From: Anastatus disparis
Lineage: Eukaryota; Arthropoda; Insecta; Hymenoptera; Eupelmidae
Length of the DNA stretch: 64,000 bases
Direction of reading: 5' to 3'
Assembly (NCBI GenBank): GCA_017163975.1
Contig: JAFFSR010000218.1
Location: 2,542,001-2,606,000, forward strand
The translations under genes and the position numbers were made by a program. Below are positions 1 to 13,229 of the stretch, piece by piece. Below the pieces are notes generated by a model. The model saw only the letters and a list, made by a program, of their open reading frames with translations. It was not told the origin of the DNA and made no database searches. Every line of letters starts with the position of its first letter. Within the stretch, counting starts at the first letter, position 1.

Positions 1-786
1 TATACCTATTGTTTCTTCCCTAAGTTTATTCCACATTGAAGTAATACACAGAGAAGTATATAAAATTGCCTACGGGTAAAAAATATGAAAACGCGATAAT
101 CCCTTAAGATCGTTAAGAAAATCAATAAATAAATGAATAAGTAAATAAATTAAGTAAAAAATAAAACAATAATTAAATTCTACGTGATTATGACTTTTTT
201 ATTGACAAGTAAATAAAATAAACCTCTTGTAGCTCCAGTGTTGGATAACTTTTAGAGTTTATAAGCAATACCAAAACAAATTTCCAAAAAATTTTATATT
301 TTTCTGTAATATACCGCCGAAATACCATTCTAAATAAAAACAAATTGTTGCAAGTAAACACAGATTTGGTCAGATTATAAATTAAAATAATTTCAATAAA
401 ATCTCAAAGTAGTAAATTTATACCAAGATTCCATGAAAGATAATAAGACTTTTATTTTCTTTTTCATTTTTAATAGTGTCCATGAAATAATTTGCCATAT
501 ATATTTTTAGAAGTTGTGTATCTATTAAAGAAAAGAGACAACCTATATTATTAAAAAACGTTCTTTACCAAAAACTAAAAGCTTTTAGTTTAACACATAT
601 TTAACCACATTGTAACAAAACAACAAAAAACCTTACCACTTAAACTTTCCCATGAATCCAAAGTACTTTTATATGTATCCTCAAAACATTCATAGATTTG
701 CTTTCGATATGTTACTAAATTTTGATCACCGTCATAAATGAGGCTTTTGCTTTTCTTTTATGTTGAAAATGTTTATTTATGGTGTC
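1..786. other. AT-rich intergenic DNA, no gene seen
   Basis: Very AT-rich sequence with short A and T runs and stop codons in every frame. I see no splice-flanked coding stretch, RNA gene or clear repeat unit here. Confidence 0.6.
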
Positions 787-975
787 TAGAAGTGGCTTAG
801 CCAGTAGAGCAATGAATTCTTAATCATTTGATCTGGATTCGAATCCTAGTTACTGACGATTGTAGTAAATCCTATATGTAAAACATTAGGCACACGTGTT
901 TCGTTTACACAGTACTATTCCCCGGTCGATAATTAGTACTGTAATAGTAATACAAATAAAGCGATGTTAAATTGT
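787..975 (+). repeat. tRNA-derived SINE, old copy
   Basis: A diverged copy of the SINE that recurs through the window. It has a tRNA-like head (GGCTTAG, GTAGAGC, GGATTCGAATCC as A- and B-box remnants) followed by the family body with a GTG..TTTCGTTTACACA block and the end TAAAGCGATGTTAAAT. It is one of the most decayed copies. Confidence 0.7.
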
Positions 976-2783
976 TCAAAAATCTTTATTTTTAATCAAA
1001 ATGATTTAAATTTATTATTATAATGATAAATTGAAATTTTTTTATAACATAATATCAATTAAAGCTATCGTTGAAACATTTGCAGGAGTTTATTTACAAC
1101 TATCAGATCATTTAACTATATTGTGTATTTCGGAAAATCAACGTTAAAATACAAAAAAAAATTAGTCAAATATATGTTCAAAACTTACGAGATTTATATA
1201 AAATAAAATAGCATAAACTAAATGAATTAATAGTATTTAAAATTTTTTCTTTAATCATCCATCCTAGATTAGTATAGGTCTATATGCATACATACGTACA
1301 CATGCACACATGAAAATTTTCTAAAGATAATTAAATTTAATAATGTATTTTGATTCTGTATAGTCTAGATAGTGATTATTTAATACTATTTTGAAAAATA
1401 TTATTTTTCCTTTAACAAAGCTTTCTCTGCAAGGAAGCAATAAGTTTTCAGGCCAATGCATAAGTAGGGTCAACCTACCTTCAGATAAACGACCGGAGAC
1501 TTTGGCCAGATAATCAGCAATATTAATTAATCTGACAAGACTTTAAAAAACCGTTCATTTAAAAACCTAAAAATGTCCATTTACAATTAATTTACCTTCT
1601 TATTGTTTATAATAATGAAAATGAAATGACAAGACAAAAATAAAATATAGATTTGAAAATTATTTAGAATTTAAAATTTATCAATTCTCGTTGTTATTAT
1701 TATAATAAAATCTTTAATTTTATTAATCTAAAATTATTATTATCGACTTGATTATTAATAAGAAATAAACAAATTTTATATAACTGTATTACTATAGTTT
1801 ATTAAGAAAGAGAATTTTGAGTTTCAGATTTTCTTATTTCGGGATATTTTTTCTTACATATGAAATTATGAAAAGCAAACTAAGCTGCATTCAGTCCAGC
1901 GCTTAATTTTTGCTAAGTAATGAGCAGTTTCATCTAAATTTTAAGACTTTTTAAAAATATTTACATTTACTTTCTAGTTGTATGGTATTTGAAGTAATCA
2001 TTCTAAAAGTTATTCACAATGCCTATATTAAAGTTAGCATAATAATCTTTCGATCAAAAACAAATATGTTCAAAAAGCTCATAATGCTAAAAATTACTGA
2101 AGAAATGAAAACTAATATAAAATTAAAATATAATATTTATTTTCAATGTTCATTCAGAGCTGAATCTTAACGATATTTTTATTCTCTTATAACTTTTGAA
2201 CAACTTGAGCTTTTTGAGCTAAATTTGTTTTCCATTGGAAAGGTTTTAGTTTAAACCTCAATATGTTTCTAAAATTTAAACAAAACTACTGATAACTTTG
2301 AAAATATTGAGCATTGGACCAAATGAACGCTTTTTATTTTTTAATTTTATGTAAGAAAAAATACTCTCTAGTTAGAAGACACCCATATGTTATGTGCTAT
2401 TCTTGTAAGTGGAATCTACTTAGGCGTTTGATGCATCCAATCGTCCTGTATTTTTTTCACAGCCTTTTTTCTTTTTATGATAAAAAAATTTCTTTTTTAA
2501 AAATATATTATAGAAGTTTAGAATCAAAATACACTACTTAAAAAAGATTGTATGGGTTGTACAAATATGTTCCTCTGCATATGTTTATGTTCAGTATTAC
2601 TAGTTTTACTTAATTGACTGACATTGATTTTATGAACAGATCAGAATTTATGTGAATTTTCATGTAACATGTTGTATATTGTATGTATTCTATTACAAAA
2701 CGATAAATATACATCTATCTATCTATGTAGAAGTGTATTTTTTAGTTATGCAAGTAATTATAAAATTTAGAAATAGATTAAAT
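976..2783. other. AT-rich intergenic DNA, no gene seen
   Basis: Continuous AT-rich sequence. The open frames at 1982-2170 and 2314-2541 are low-complexity, lack any recognisable motif and have no convincing splice or promoter context, so I do not call them genes. Confidence 0.55.
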
Positions 2784-2990
2784 GAGCCGGTGAGTGTCTC
2801 AGTCGGTAGAGCGTTGGATTCGTAATCTCGGGGCTCTGAGTTCGAATCCCGCTCTCGGCAGCCGCTTGATAGAAGCACCACTGAATGTTACATGTGCTTT
2901 GTTCACAAACACACTTACGAGCTCCGTCGCTGATTAGCATTACAAAATAGCATAAGTATAGCGACGTTAAAGAAGAATAAAAACAAAATG
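2784..2990 (+). repeat. tRNA-derived SINE, near full length
   Basis: The head has the pol III promoter boxes of a tRNA (CTCAGTCGGTAGAGC and GAGTTCGAATCCCGC) around an anticodon-like loop TTCGTAA. It is followed by the family body GTGCTTTGTTCACAAACACA and the 3' block TCCGTCGCTGATTAGC ... TATAGCGACGTTAAA. The GTCGCT and AGCGAC parts of the 3' block are complementary and can form a terminal stem. A minus-strand ORF over this stretch is a by-product of the repeat. Confidence 0.85.
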
Positions 2991-2995
2991 GTTTC

Positions 2996-5460
2996 AATTC
3001 GTGGAAATAAATAAATTCTTTTTTTCAAAAAGATAGTGGTGGAATCATAAATTTTTTATTAAGTTGATAAAAAATGTATTAATTTGATGATCCTTTGAAA
3101 TTATTTTTGGACCTTTTTCATTGAAACGTTAATTTTCCGGAATATATACAAGAAAAATTATTGAAAGAATCAACTCTTGTTTATAAATTGTTCTTTATTA
3201 TTGAGAATTTCTTAATTATAATAGGCATTTTCTTAAATTTACTGTACCCTTTTCAATTACTACGTCCTATGTTATGGTATAGAGATTCGATAAGTAGAAT
3301 ACAGTAAATGAATGCATATGCATATATGGTAAGCAGACGACCATGTTGTTACTAATGTAGTGGATGGTCTTTATAAGTTCAACAAATATATTAATAATCC
3401 ACAAGTTTTTAGTTAAAAATTTTGTTTACACTACATTAGTACATTATATACAACACTAAGAGATTTTGTAAAAGAAAAAATTTAATTTACTAAAATGATT
3501 ATTAATTATAGTTGGGACTAAAAATATAATTTTTTAAAACTATCAACACAGAAAATCCTACGAAATAACTAGTTTTTTGAGACAATTTTAGTGATTTTTA
3601 AATAGTAAGAATCGTGAATAACATCTAAAGTAATTAGCTCATTTTAATATATTTTTCATGAAAGATTTAATTTCTAGACGCTTGACAAATAAATTACTTG
3701 GTATTTACCAAAGTAAATATGCCCGTAACTTCCATTTAGTCATGAAAAAACAAGTTTTTACGATTCATATTAATTTTAGTATTACGCATTATTTAAATTT
3801 GTCTTAGTATTTTTGCATATAATTATAAGGAATATGAGTATAATTAATAAATAAATTCAACGTCGTCCGTTTATTCGTTCCTTTTTTTTTTCTTCGACAA
3901 CATCCACCTCCAGAAATCCTTGGTCGTCTGCGCCTATTGTTGTCACTATACATTCTAAAAATGTCCAAAACCAATTCATCAAATTAATTTCGAAGATACT
4001 TTTTTTTCAAAAACATAATCATAGTTTAATAAAATTTCTCATAAGTAAACAAATACTTTAAAATCGCAGTATAAATTCTTATTGAAAATAATCCATCATT
4101 TATTTTTCCAACATTTCACATGAACTATCTAATCAATACACGTTACTCGCAGCAACATTATCAAGGGCAAACGTAAAACGTATATGGCCATGAGACTGAT
4201 TTTCATTGATCGTCACAGTGGATTGTAATTTAATAAAAAAAAAAAAAAAAAACAAACTTACAAAAACAACGTTAAAATGTACAGATTTACAAAATTTTCT
4301 TCAAATATGCTAAAAATTTTAATTTTTTTAATAAATTTGTATTTGTTTATATAAAACTTTATATAATTGTATTGATATTAATATATAATATTAATATATG
4401 AGTGCACTTTTTCACTCAATTAATTCGATAATTTCAAACTCCTAAGAATTTTGTTTTACAAAAGCTTTCTAAAACATTAACTCATACCGAAACTGTAATA
4501 GTACCTCGTTATTTTAATTTTAAAAAAATAGAATTCCTCGTATAGAATATAAATACCTAATTTCAATTTATAATTACGCACAGGTCTGTTAAGTGTAAAG
4601 GCAGCCATTTTACTTTTTTTTTTATAATTTAGTCTTGAAGTTTTTTTTTTACATTACGTTTGAAAAAAATAAAAAAAGAATCGAAAAACTTCAGGTTTGC
4701 AAATACGTGCACGTTATGCAACCTAAAGTGAATACCGATATAATAAAGTAAAACAAAATTACTGTAATGTAACCTATATACAAAGTTAATTTTAATGCAA
4801 AGTCATGCATTGTCGTTTATCAAAATGTGCTCTCCATTATATGTATACGTGTGTATATCTGGTACTGAATCGGTAATAAAATGCCATTGTAGAAAATAAA
4901 GTAGTGTATTATTACTAAAAATGAACAATAAATTTAAGATGTATTTGAGAATTTTCGAAAATTGTGATAAATTTAAATTTATTCAGTTTTATTTTCACTT
5001 GCTTTAAAAGAATCAATTAAATTCCAGGGAAATTGTTAAGTATTTATTTAATTATTTTCAAATGTGCCTAAAAAATCTAAATTAAAAAAATATATATATG
5101 TATTAAATACAAAAATACTTAACTAAAGTTGTGTCAGATGAAAATCATTTAAAATTTTCTATTCTTTTTGGGGATGAACATATTATGTTTGAAATAGTCT
5201 AATTTTTTTATTTAAAAGAAAGTAGAAATTTTTATTCCTAAATTAGTTGTATATATTTATAATTCTACGTATTATTTAAAGGGTTAAAAACTCAAGCATA
5301 ATTCAATCAATTAATTAATTTTAAATTAACAATATTGGATAATCGAGCAAAAAGATATATTTATCTAAGATAAAAAAAATGACCAAAAAGTTACTTTATT
5401 TTAAAGATCATTAGCATCCTTCAAAGCCGTTAATTAGTTTGAAAATTGAAAAACTTAATT
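2996..5460. other. AT-rich intergenic DNA, no gene seen
   Basis: AT-rich sequence with long homopolymer A and T runs (for example 4225-4252) and a short alternating AT palindrome near 4365-4400. No coding potential was recognised. Confidence 0.55.
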
Positions 5461-5970
5461 CAATTGCCACACGTGGTCTCCACCATTTTGAAGTGCAAAC
5501 TAAACCTCTCTTCTCTGCATCACTGAGAATCCGATACCCTTAGCTTAATCCTTCAGGCCTCAAAAAGAAAAAAAAATGACAACCCCTTTCGAAATAAATT
5601 TTAAAAAACCGAGCCTAAGGGATGATTGTAACATAAAAGAAAAAAAGAAAAGAGATGGATTAAAATCATCATCGTGGCAACGCTTCTTCTTCTATTTTTT
5701 TTTTCTTTTACGCCCGGTTTTATATAACAGTATACCTACCAGATCCAAGCCTCTCTTTTTTTTTCTCTCTTGCACAAAAGTTTCTCTCTTTCTCTCTCTC
5801 TCTCTCTATCATGGCGAAGTAGTAACTTCGTTTCATTCCCTATGTCGAATGTTTAAAAACGTTACAACGTCTCTCTTTCTATCTCTTTACTTACTCTCTT
5901 TCGCCCCTTCTCTTTCTCTCTCTCTCTCTTCTCCTATCTTATAATACCAAAAGAGAAGCGAACGACGCTT

Positions 5971-6002
<32 letters not shown>

Positions 6003-8416
6003 TATATACATATACACGTATATAGACTGTTGAGTTTGCAGGCAAGAGAGTTGCTTTTCCTCTCTCGCTCTTGTTCTCACGCGATTCCCGTTTAAAATCC
6101 AAAGCAACAGAAAGAGATGGAGACAGATAGCGAGAGAGAGCTTGTATACGTGTGTATATATATATGTGCACCAAAGAGAAACGACTTACGGAATATATGA
6201 CGACGATACCAAGAGAAAAGTAACTACTACTACTACTACTACTAACTATACTATGCCAAGCCAGCATTCTTTTCGCTCCTTCTTCTTCTTCTTTGTCTTG
6301 ATCCGTTCCCTATCTCTTTACTTTTGTTTCTCAAACCTCGCTATTCTTTTTCTTATTTTTTTCTCTCTTTTTCTTTTCTCTTTCATTTTTTTATTTCTCT
6401 ACTAGTTATTCTTAGGTATTCTGGAGTAGTAAAATTGGATATTCCTTATTGATAAGGTTTTAGACGAGAGCGAGCTTCAAGATGGTTCTGACTTTTCTTT
6501 CTTTACTTTTTTTTTTTCGTTCACTTTGAAATACTGTTGAAGTTGTATACAAGCCTTGAATAACTTATATCTTGTTTGTCGCGAGTAAATACGAGCCAAT
6601 AAAAGAAAAATGGCGATCGTGCATGCTTTTCTATTCTACATTAGACGTTAATTAAACGCTGGCCCGTGTCTTTTTTTTTCGACGAAAATTATCGATTCGA
6701 TCTCGTACAACACGCCCAAGCACACGATCAAATTTTCGTCAGCTCCTTTTTAGGGATCGAAAACTTTCCTTGGAAAATTCGAGTCTTCATTTCTAATGTT
6801 CCTATATGTTCCTACAAGAGAAAAATAAGATCTCGTTCCCCAAGGCCATTGTGTTGTGTACTCTCGTTTGTGCCATTGGTGTATTCGTGAAACTTTAGCT
6901 CAACCACGTGTACACACAAAAATAAGCACTAAATTTCGAGCCACAATTTTCCTCTTTTACATTAAATATTTTTTACTCTAAACGATATATTTTCGTCGTT
7001 GTTTATGCTCTCCTCGTGTACTTTCATCGCGCAACGGGATGGGCTTGCTCAACGAAAAAGTTTATATACACGTTGCCATGGGCATTAAAATAAGTAGTTA
7101 GAGTATATAAGAAAAAAATAGAGCTTGTCTCTTTCCTTATTCGAAAATTTTCTCTCTCCTCGTTCTGCCCCTTCCTTAAGCTTGAGAAAAAATTTATACA
7201 TATATCCATACCCGAATGATCGTCATTTTGCGCGTGTTTGTGTGTTTGTCGTTACGCAATATTGTCGAACTATTGCTCAAATGAAACATCAAACGACGAG
7301 CGATATAGTTGTTTTAAAGCTCGTTTACAAGATTGTTAGCGGCATTTAGATATCAACCTTTAACGAACGGGCAATAAGGAAAACGCGAAGATAAAGGAAA
7401 AATTGAGTAATCAGACTAAAGGGTACTGGAATAAAACGAGTAAAGAAAATGTGTATCGGAAAAAATGAGTAAAATGTTAAAGAAAACGCCACGCTTTATA
7501 TATACGTATGGCGTATCGAAGCGTTCCTCTCTCTAACTTGTTGCGCTCTTTCCTTTTTTTTTCTTCCTCTCTTTCTCTGTCTCTCCTCTGGTTGAAAATG
7601 TTGAGAGACGGAGTACACACGAGCGCTAAAAAAGCGAGATAAAGAAAGAGAAAGAGAGAGCGTGCCAATTGTGCAAGTACTGTACGAAACTCTCAGCAAC
7701 CAGAGAGAGAAAGAGAGAGAGGAGAGATTGTAGTATATAAACGTGTAGCTAAAAGAAAAAGAGAGAGAGAGAGAGGGAGAGAGAGAAAGGAAAAGACGCA
7801 GCGCTTGCGCGCCGTTCAATCAGCCCACATTTCCGTGAGCAAGCGTCCCTTTTTTTTCCTCTTTCCTTTCTCTCTTTCGACTGAAGAATAGTGGAGTCCA
7901 CAAACTTTGGGTTTTTTTTTTTTTTTTCAGTTTTTCAGATTAATTTCAAGGGTTGATTTCTTCTTTTATTTCGATGAATAATTGAATTTTCCGCAGTTTT
8001 TTCAAAAGAAAATTTAAGGTTATAGGAAAGTATGAAAGGGCGTGTGCGATTTTTCATTGAAATACCATGAGGAATACTTTATAGCAAAGAGAGTGTTGTC
8101 TATGAGTCATGGTCCTGTACGTTTTTGCGCACTGACGCGCTACATAGGATCATCCATCCCTTCTCTCTCTCTCTCTCTTTTCTTCTCTCTTTCTCTCTGA
8201 TTTTTCGCATTTAACGTATACGCAAACCAAGGGCGCATTACATCGTCGAGACAGAGAGAGACGTTGGATGCGCGCGTGTATTGGAGAAAATAAAATTAAT
8301 ATCTAACATATGCACGTGTGGCCTTATGCGTAGAGTATATCAGAACGACGACGAAGACGACGAAGCCGATGATGATGATGATGACGATGGAATTTTTGTC
8401 GGTCACGCGGTTTTAC

Positions 8417-8447
<31 letters not shown>

Positions 8448-8530
8448 GAAGAGAAAAAGAGAGTCGTTGAGTTAGTTGCATGTCGCCGAGGTTTTATGAC
8501 CGTCAAAGATAACTTTGCAGAGTCACTTTT
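5460..8530. promoter_or_regulatory. GA/CT-rich, CpG-enriched island, candidate promoter or 5' exon
   Basis: Composition changes sharply against both flanks. CpG dinucleotides become frequent and there are many (CT)n or (GA)n tracts (5783-5810, 5908-5930, 7640-7800, 8161-8205, 8420-8465), a (TA)n tract at 5972-6005, a trinucleotide ACT run near 6225-6243 and a GAT run near 8365-8395. GAGA-type tracts with CpG are typical of insect developmental or neuronal promoters and long 5' untranslated exons. The open frames here are simple-sequence translations (runs of S, L, F, R, E) and are not credible proteins. Strand and target gene cannot be decided from the window. Confidence 0.45.
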
Positions 8531-8539
8531 CTTAGAGTA

Positions 8540-9870
8540 TATTATGTTATATCGTACCCCCTTTTGTTAAGAGTTACAGATGTTGGATTTTACGTTATGG
8601 AAATCCGTTGAATTCTGTTAGACAAAGATATTAATATGGAATTTATGAAGAATTCACTTCTTTCTATTAAGTTCTGTTAGGTGCAATTAGCAAAGAGCTT
8701 TTGGAAAATAATTATTTTTTAATTATTTAATTTGATTGAAAATTTTCAAAGCAATTTTTTATTTTAGAGAATGAAATTTAGAATCGTATTTTAGAATTTT
8801 TTAATTATAAAATAATACGGTAAAAATTCATATTAGAGTTTTAGAGGAAATTACTGTTTTATTATTATAAAATGGACTAACATAGAACAAACTAACTACT
8901 CTCTAGATGATTAAAACGAAATTTTTAATTACTATGATTTCTATTTTATTAATTTTCATGAAAACCTTTAGATCCAGTGGTTGCACGTTTAGAACTCTAC
9001 AAATTAAATGTCAAATTTCGTGAACATGATCATACAAAACAGGATTTTTAATAATAATTTGTTTAGAATTTTAAGAATTTAGATTAGAAGATTTATGAAT
9101 TAAAAATATTAAAATAAAGAATTTTCTCTTTTCTCAGTTATACTTTATTGTCGTATTTGCTATACTTATTTTCTTTCTTTAACATTTTTTTAATCTATTT
9201 AACTTGTAAATGGAAAAACGTTCGCCGAAATGGAATATTCATTAAAATTAGTCAATATTTTAAAACTTGTATAAAATTATAACTGAATTGAAAGATAGAA
9301 AAAAATTCGAGTGACAGTATACGAATGATAAAAAAATTATTCTTTTGATACTGGTTTGATTGTAAGAGCTTAAACTAACTTACGTAAAGCTTATGAACAT
9401 TAACTTTTGTAGAGCTTTACATATGAATAACAATGCTTTAAGTTAGGCAATCTTAATTACAAAGCTTTTCATTCAATTAATTAATAAATTAAGATAAACA
9501 AAACAATCTATTATTAAACTTATAAATATAAAAAACAATTGAATATTATACAGTTGCTCTCTCCTAATTGCCCTATGTTATGAGTTAAGTATTAGATTTG
9601 GTGATTGAAAAAAAAATTAATCAGAATTTTGAAAATTTATTTAGCTGTAAAAGCGTAATATGAACTTTCATCACAATTATCTTTGAAATTCGAAACACAT
9701 TGAAATTTCTTTCTAATAAAATGTACAGAATAATAATAATAACATGTTATTAAAAGTAGAATATTTATTAAGGTAGTTCAAGCATCGGACTAGCAAAATC
9801 AATAACTCTGGAAAAAAATATTTTTTGTTCGATGAATTTTTACATGAGCTTTTATAAAAAATAAATTTTG
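8540..9870. other. AT-rich intergenic DNA, no gene seen
   Basis: The composition returns to AT-rich background directly after the island. I see no gene or repeat boundary that I can support. Confidence 0.5.
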
Positions 9871-9878
9871 AAAAAATT

Positions 9879-9950
9879 AGGGTGGCTTAGTTGGCTAAAG
9901 CGCTAAACCCGTAATTTGTTGGGGCGAATTTCATCCCTATAGGAAAATTA
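9879..9950 (+). repeat. tRNA-like SINE head fragment
   Basis: GTGGCTTAGTTGGCTAAAGC ... GGCGAATTTCATCCC resembles a decayed tRNA A box and B box. The conserved SINE body does not follow, so this is a truncated or unrelated tRNA-like fragment. Confidence 0.4.
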
Positions 9951-10918
9951 CATTAAATATTATGTCTAAATAATAAATTCATTGAACTAAAATTTATTAC
10001 AAGGACATACACTGTCCATATATATAGGGTCAAGCTATTAGAAAAAAAGTTTTTAACAGATGTTAAAAAATGTGAAAATTTAAGCATAAATAATGTTTAT
10101 TTACAATTATTTCAAATTTTTAGCAAATAGAATATTCGTATATTCTACTATTTTAGATAAAAAAAAAAATTAATTTTTTTATAGATTTCAATATTTTTGA
10201 AAATAAAAAACGAGTGTAAATAACTATAAATAATTGAAAATAATAAAAAAAAACTCGTTGTATTTAAATTGATATATTTTAACAGTTATTTACAAATATG
10301 AATTTCAATAGGGTAGATAAAAATTTCTGTACAAACACTGATTTGATTCTGACCTCCATGGTTTAAGCAACTTCTGTAATTCAATCAAGATAAAGCTAAC
10401 AAAAAAGAAGACCATAGTAAATTTGAAGGTTAAAAATATTTCTATCACATTCAATAAATTAAATCAATTCTAAACGTAAGGCAAGCAATAGCATATTTTT
10501 TATATTGAAATAAAAGATATTTTTTTGAAAAAACAAATTTTTCATTTGAATATTGAAAAATATAGGTGCTCCAATTAAGGTCATATAAAAAATCCAGTTT
10601 TTTTCCTATTTAAAAAAAAAATCAATTATGTCCTACAGTTACAATCGAATATTGTAAAATTACTTGTAGAATTTATCTCCGTGTACAAATAATTTCAATC
10701 TAGGACAATGTTAAAATCAATTCATTTTTGATACATGATAATCATGTAGTATCAAAAAAATGATCATCAAATATTTTTTCTAATAACTATAAAATTTTGC
10801 ATTGCTATTTTGATTCATTTATAAAAGAAGTTTCACTATCTTACTTTCAATTATATTGCTATGCAAAAAATAGATTTTTTGCTGCATTCGAAATTATTAT
10901 GATTAACTTGCAAGTATT

Positions 10919-11110
10919 AAGGTCGTCAATGGCTCACTCGGTAAAGCGATAGATTCGTAACTTCGAGTTCGAATCCCGCTCTTGGCTACCAATTGATACA
11001 AGTTCTACTGTACATCACATGTGCTTTGTTCATAAACACACTAATAACCTTTGTCGCTAATTAGCATCGCAATGATGGCACAAATACAGCGACATTAAAT
11101 AAAAAGAAAT
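10919..11110 (+). repeat. tRNA-derived SINE
   Basis: tRNA-like head with GGCTCACTCGGTAAAGC and GAGTTCGAATCCCGCTC, then ACATGTGCTTTGTTCATAAA and the 3' block TTTGTCGCTAATTAGCATCG ... ACAGCGACATTAAAT with an A-rich tail. A few bases are missing in the anticodon arm compared with the copy at 15358. Confidence 0.85.
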
Positions 11111-12235
11111 AAAATAAAAACTTGTAAGTAAAGTATTAAGATATCATTCATATCAGTTGATATCTAATCTTTATTTTTCCACACAACAATTCTTCAGATA
11201 TGCAGGCTTGTATTCCTTAGATACATGGTAACGTACTTAACAGAATTGAATATACGCTTGTACAAGAAATTCTCGGGAACTTTTATTTTTTAACTAGGAA
11301 TATCAATTTAAAAAAAAATTGCGACAAACTCTCATTATTTTTTTTTATTTCAAATAAGTAGAAAAAAGTGGTATTCTTCATTTTAAAAATTACATTTTAA
11401 CCTTGTAAATGCATATTAATCTTATATTCCGAATCAGTTCAGTTTATTGCATTAATATACGATGATGTAGAAATGGAAAATTCATTTTTTTGCAATTAAT
11501 GCTAAATTTTGATTGATACTAATTAAAAAATATTTAATAACAGCATGAATAAGAAAGCTTCCGCATATTTTTGCCGGCTACTACGTATCTTTTAAAAACC
11601 TTTATTCTTTAAAAAAGAAGAGCATCGATACCACTTTCTTTAAAATACCATAATTTGCTTTTGATAAGAAATACACTCGTGATCGAGTTCACGCTTTATT
11701 CATTTAGAAAAAAAGAAAAATTTGCACTCCAAAAAATTCAAGAAAATAAGAAAATTCTTTTAAATGATGAATTGTCTTTAATTATTGGTTTTATAAAAAT
11801 CCTATTTTGCAAAAATACTGCTCTGTATATATTTCTTGAAAATAGGCACATGGAATTAAACTATATTACCTAGTATTTAAAATTAACACAAATAATTTTT
11901 TATTAGCATTTAGAAAAGTTTTATATTTTATGATATCCCAAAGATAAAAATTTTATACAGTTAGTGAAAAAACCCTGATAGAAATGTGAACATAAAAAAT
12001 GGTGTATATAAAAATTTAAGGTTATTAGTCATAATGATGCCAAAGAAATGGCCATAAAATGTTAAAAAAAGCGTTTCCATTTCTACTGGTCATAAAATGG
12101 TAATACACAGCATTTCAATTTCCCCCAGGGAACTGTCAAAATTTAAGTCTTCTGTAGAATCTCAAGGGCTTACTTTTACTCATAGTTGAATACTGTAGTA
12201 AATAGTGACACACACCAATTAAAGTGAATTCCACA
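11111..12235. other. AT-rich intergenic DNA, no gene seen
   Basis: The open frame at 11655-11873 is AT-driven and has no recognisable motif or splice context. Nothing else is supported. Confidence 0.45.
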
Positions 12236-12239
12236 AATA

Positions 12240-12525
12240 TTTACCTGAATGAGACACCCATGTGAAAATGATAAATATCGTTCATATATATGGGAAACAC
12301 TTTTACCGATACATGCCCCAAAAAGTGGTCAATTTTTTTTCAACGATTTTCATTGAAAAAAATTATTATTAATATACGAGCAAAATATTGTTATGTCTCA
12401 TTGACGTTATACACTCTGAATATATTATCGATATTTATATAAATTTTTCATAAATATGGGACATATGTCCGTAAAAGTATTTCCCAATGAGCGATACCAC
12501 TCCCACACGGGTATCTAAGCAATTT
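12240..12525. repeat. foldback element (imperfect inverted repeat)
   Basis: GGGAAACACTTTTACCGATA near 12290 is the inverted partner of a block near 12455-12485 (reverse complement GGGAAATACTTTTACGGACA). Outside it, GAGACACCCATGTG pairs with CACACGGGTATCT. The arms are roughly 80-90 bp around an AT-rich centre and there is no ORF, which fits a MITE or foldback repeat. Confidence 0.65.
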
Positions 12526-13059
12526 AGAAACAGGGTTGTGTTACAGTTACATAAAATTAAAAAGATTTTAGAGAATCGCTCTTATAACTTTATTATCTTA
12601 AAATTCTTTAATGTTATACTATCGTATATTTACTTGGGTTTGAAATACCAATAATTATAAAAGAATTATTTATTAGTAAAAAGTAATGATTCAAATTTAT
12701 AAGGATTGGGATTGTTCAAACATCTAAAAATTTTTAACTATTACAATGAGCATGAGAAGTTTACAAATTGACAGTTCACATAAAAAGTGTTTAAATAATT
12801 TTAATAACATAATTGAAATTAGTTATTGTTCTTTTTATGTTAAATATTAACTAATTGTTAAACCGTATCGTTATTTTGTTAATCAATCATAAATTTTAAT
12901 TAAAGACTGGTTCGATTAAATCGTTCTAAATTTATCATTAACAATATCCTAGTAGTAATTTACTTACTAATATGGCATATAAATCAAGAAATAACATTAA
13001 ATTCATTTTCAATAGTGACACATACCAAGGGATTAACTAAAATGGATCCATTTTAGAAA

Positions 13060-13226
13060 ATGGAAGAAAATTGACCATATCTTAAGTATAATTGCTGGTC
13101 AACAAATGTTAAAATGACACTTATCTAGAAATTTTTTTTATATCATTTCTAGAATTTCTAGATAAGTGCCATTTTAACATTTGTTGACCAGCAATTATGC
13201 CTACAATATGGTCAATTTTCTTCCAG
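13060..13226. repeat. MITE, family with three copies in the window
   Basis: A long near-perfect hairpin. The left arm TGGAAGAAAATTGACCATAT mirrors the right arm ATATGGTCAATTTTCTTCCA, and the inner arms carry GACACTTATCTAGAAAT against ATTTCTAGATAAGTGCC. Related copies lie at 54282-54444 and 55977-56147. Confidence 0.8.
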
Positions 13227-13229
13227 GGG

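Noticed and set aside
2767..2997. Minus-strand 76-codon ORF, with similar ones at 15222, 24742, 37513 and 49467
   Set aside because: All lie across SINE copies and share peptides such as CEQSTC because the repeat is shared. They are not genes.
3345..3445. Short inverted pair TACTAATGTAGTG / CACTACATTAGTA
   Set aside because: Only 13 paired bases with a loop of about 70 bases in AT-rich DNA. Too weak to call an element or RNA.
5576..6405. Open frames of 87-126 codons on both strands in the GA-rich island
   Set aside because: They translate simple repeats (S, L, F, R, E, Y runs), overlap each other on both strands and show no protein character.
7477..8506. Further open frames in the GA-rich island, including a D-rich one at 8281-8475
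   Set aside because: These are products of CT/GA and GAT microsatellites without conserved features.
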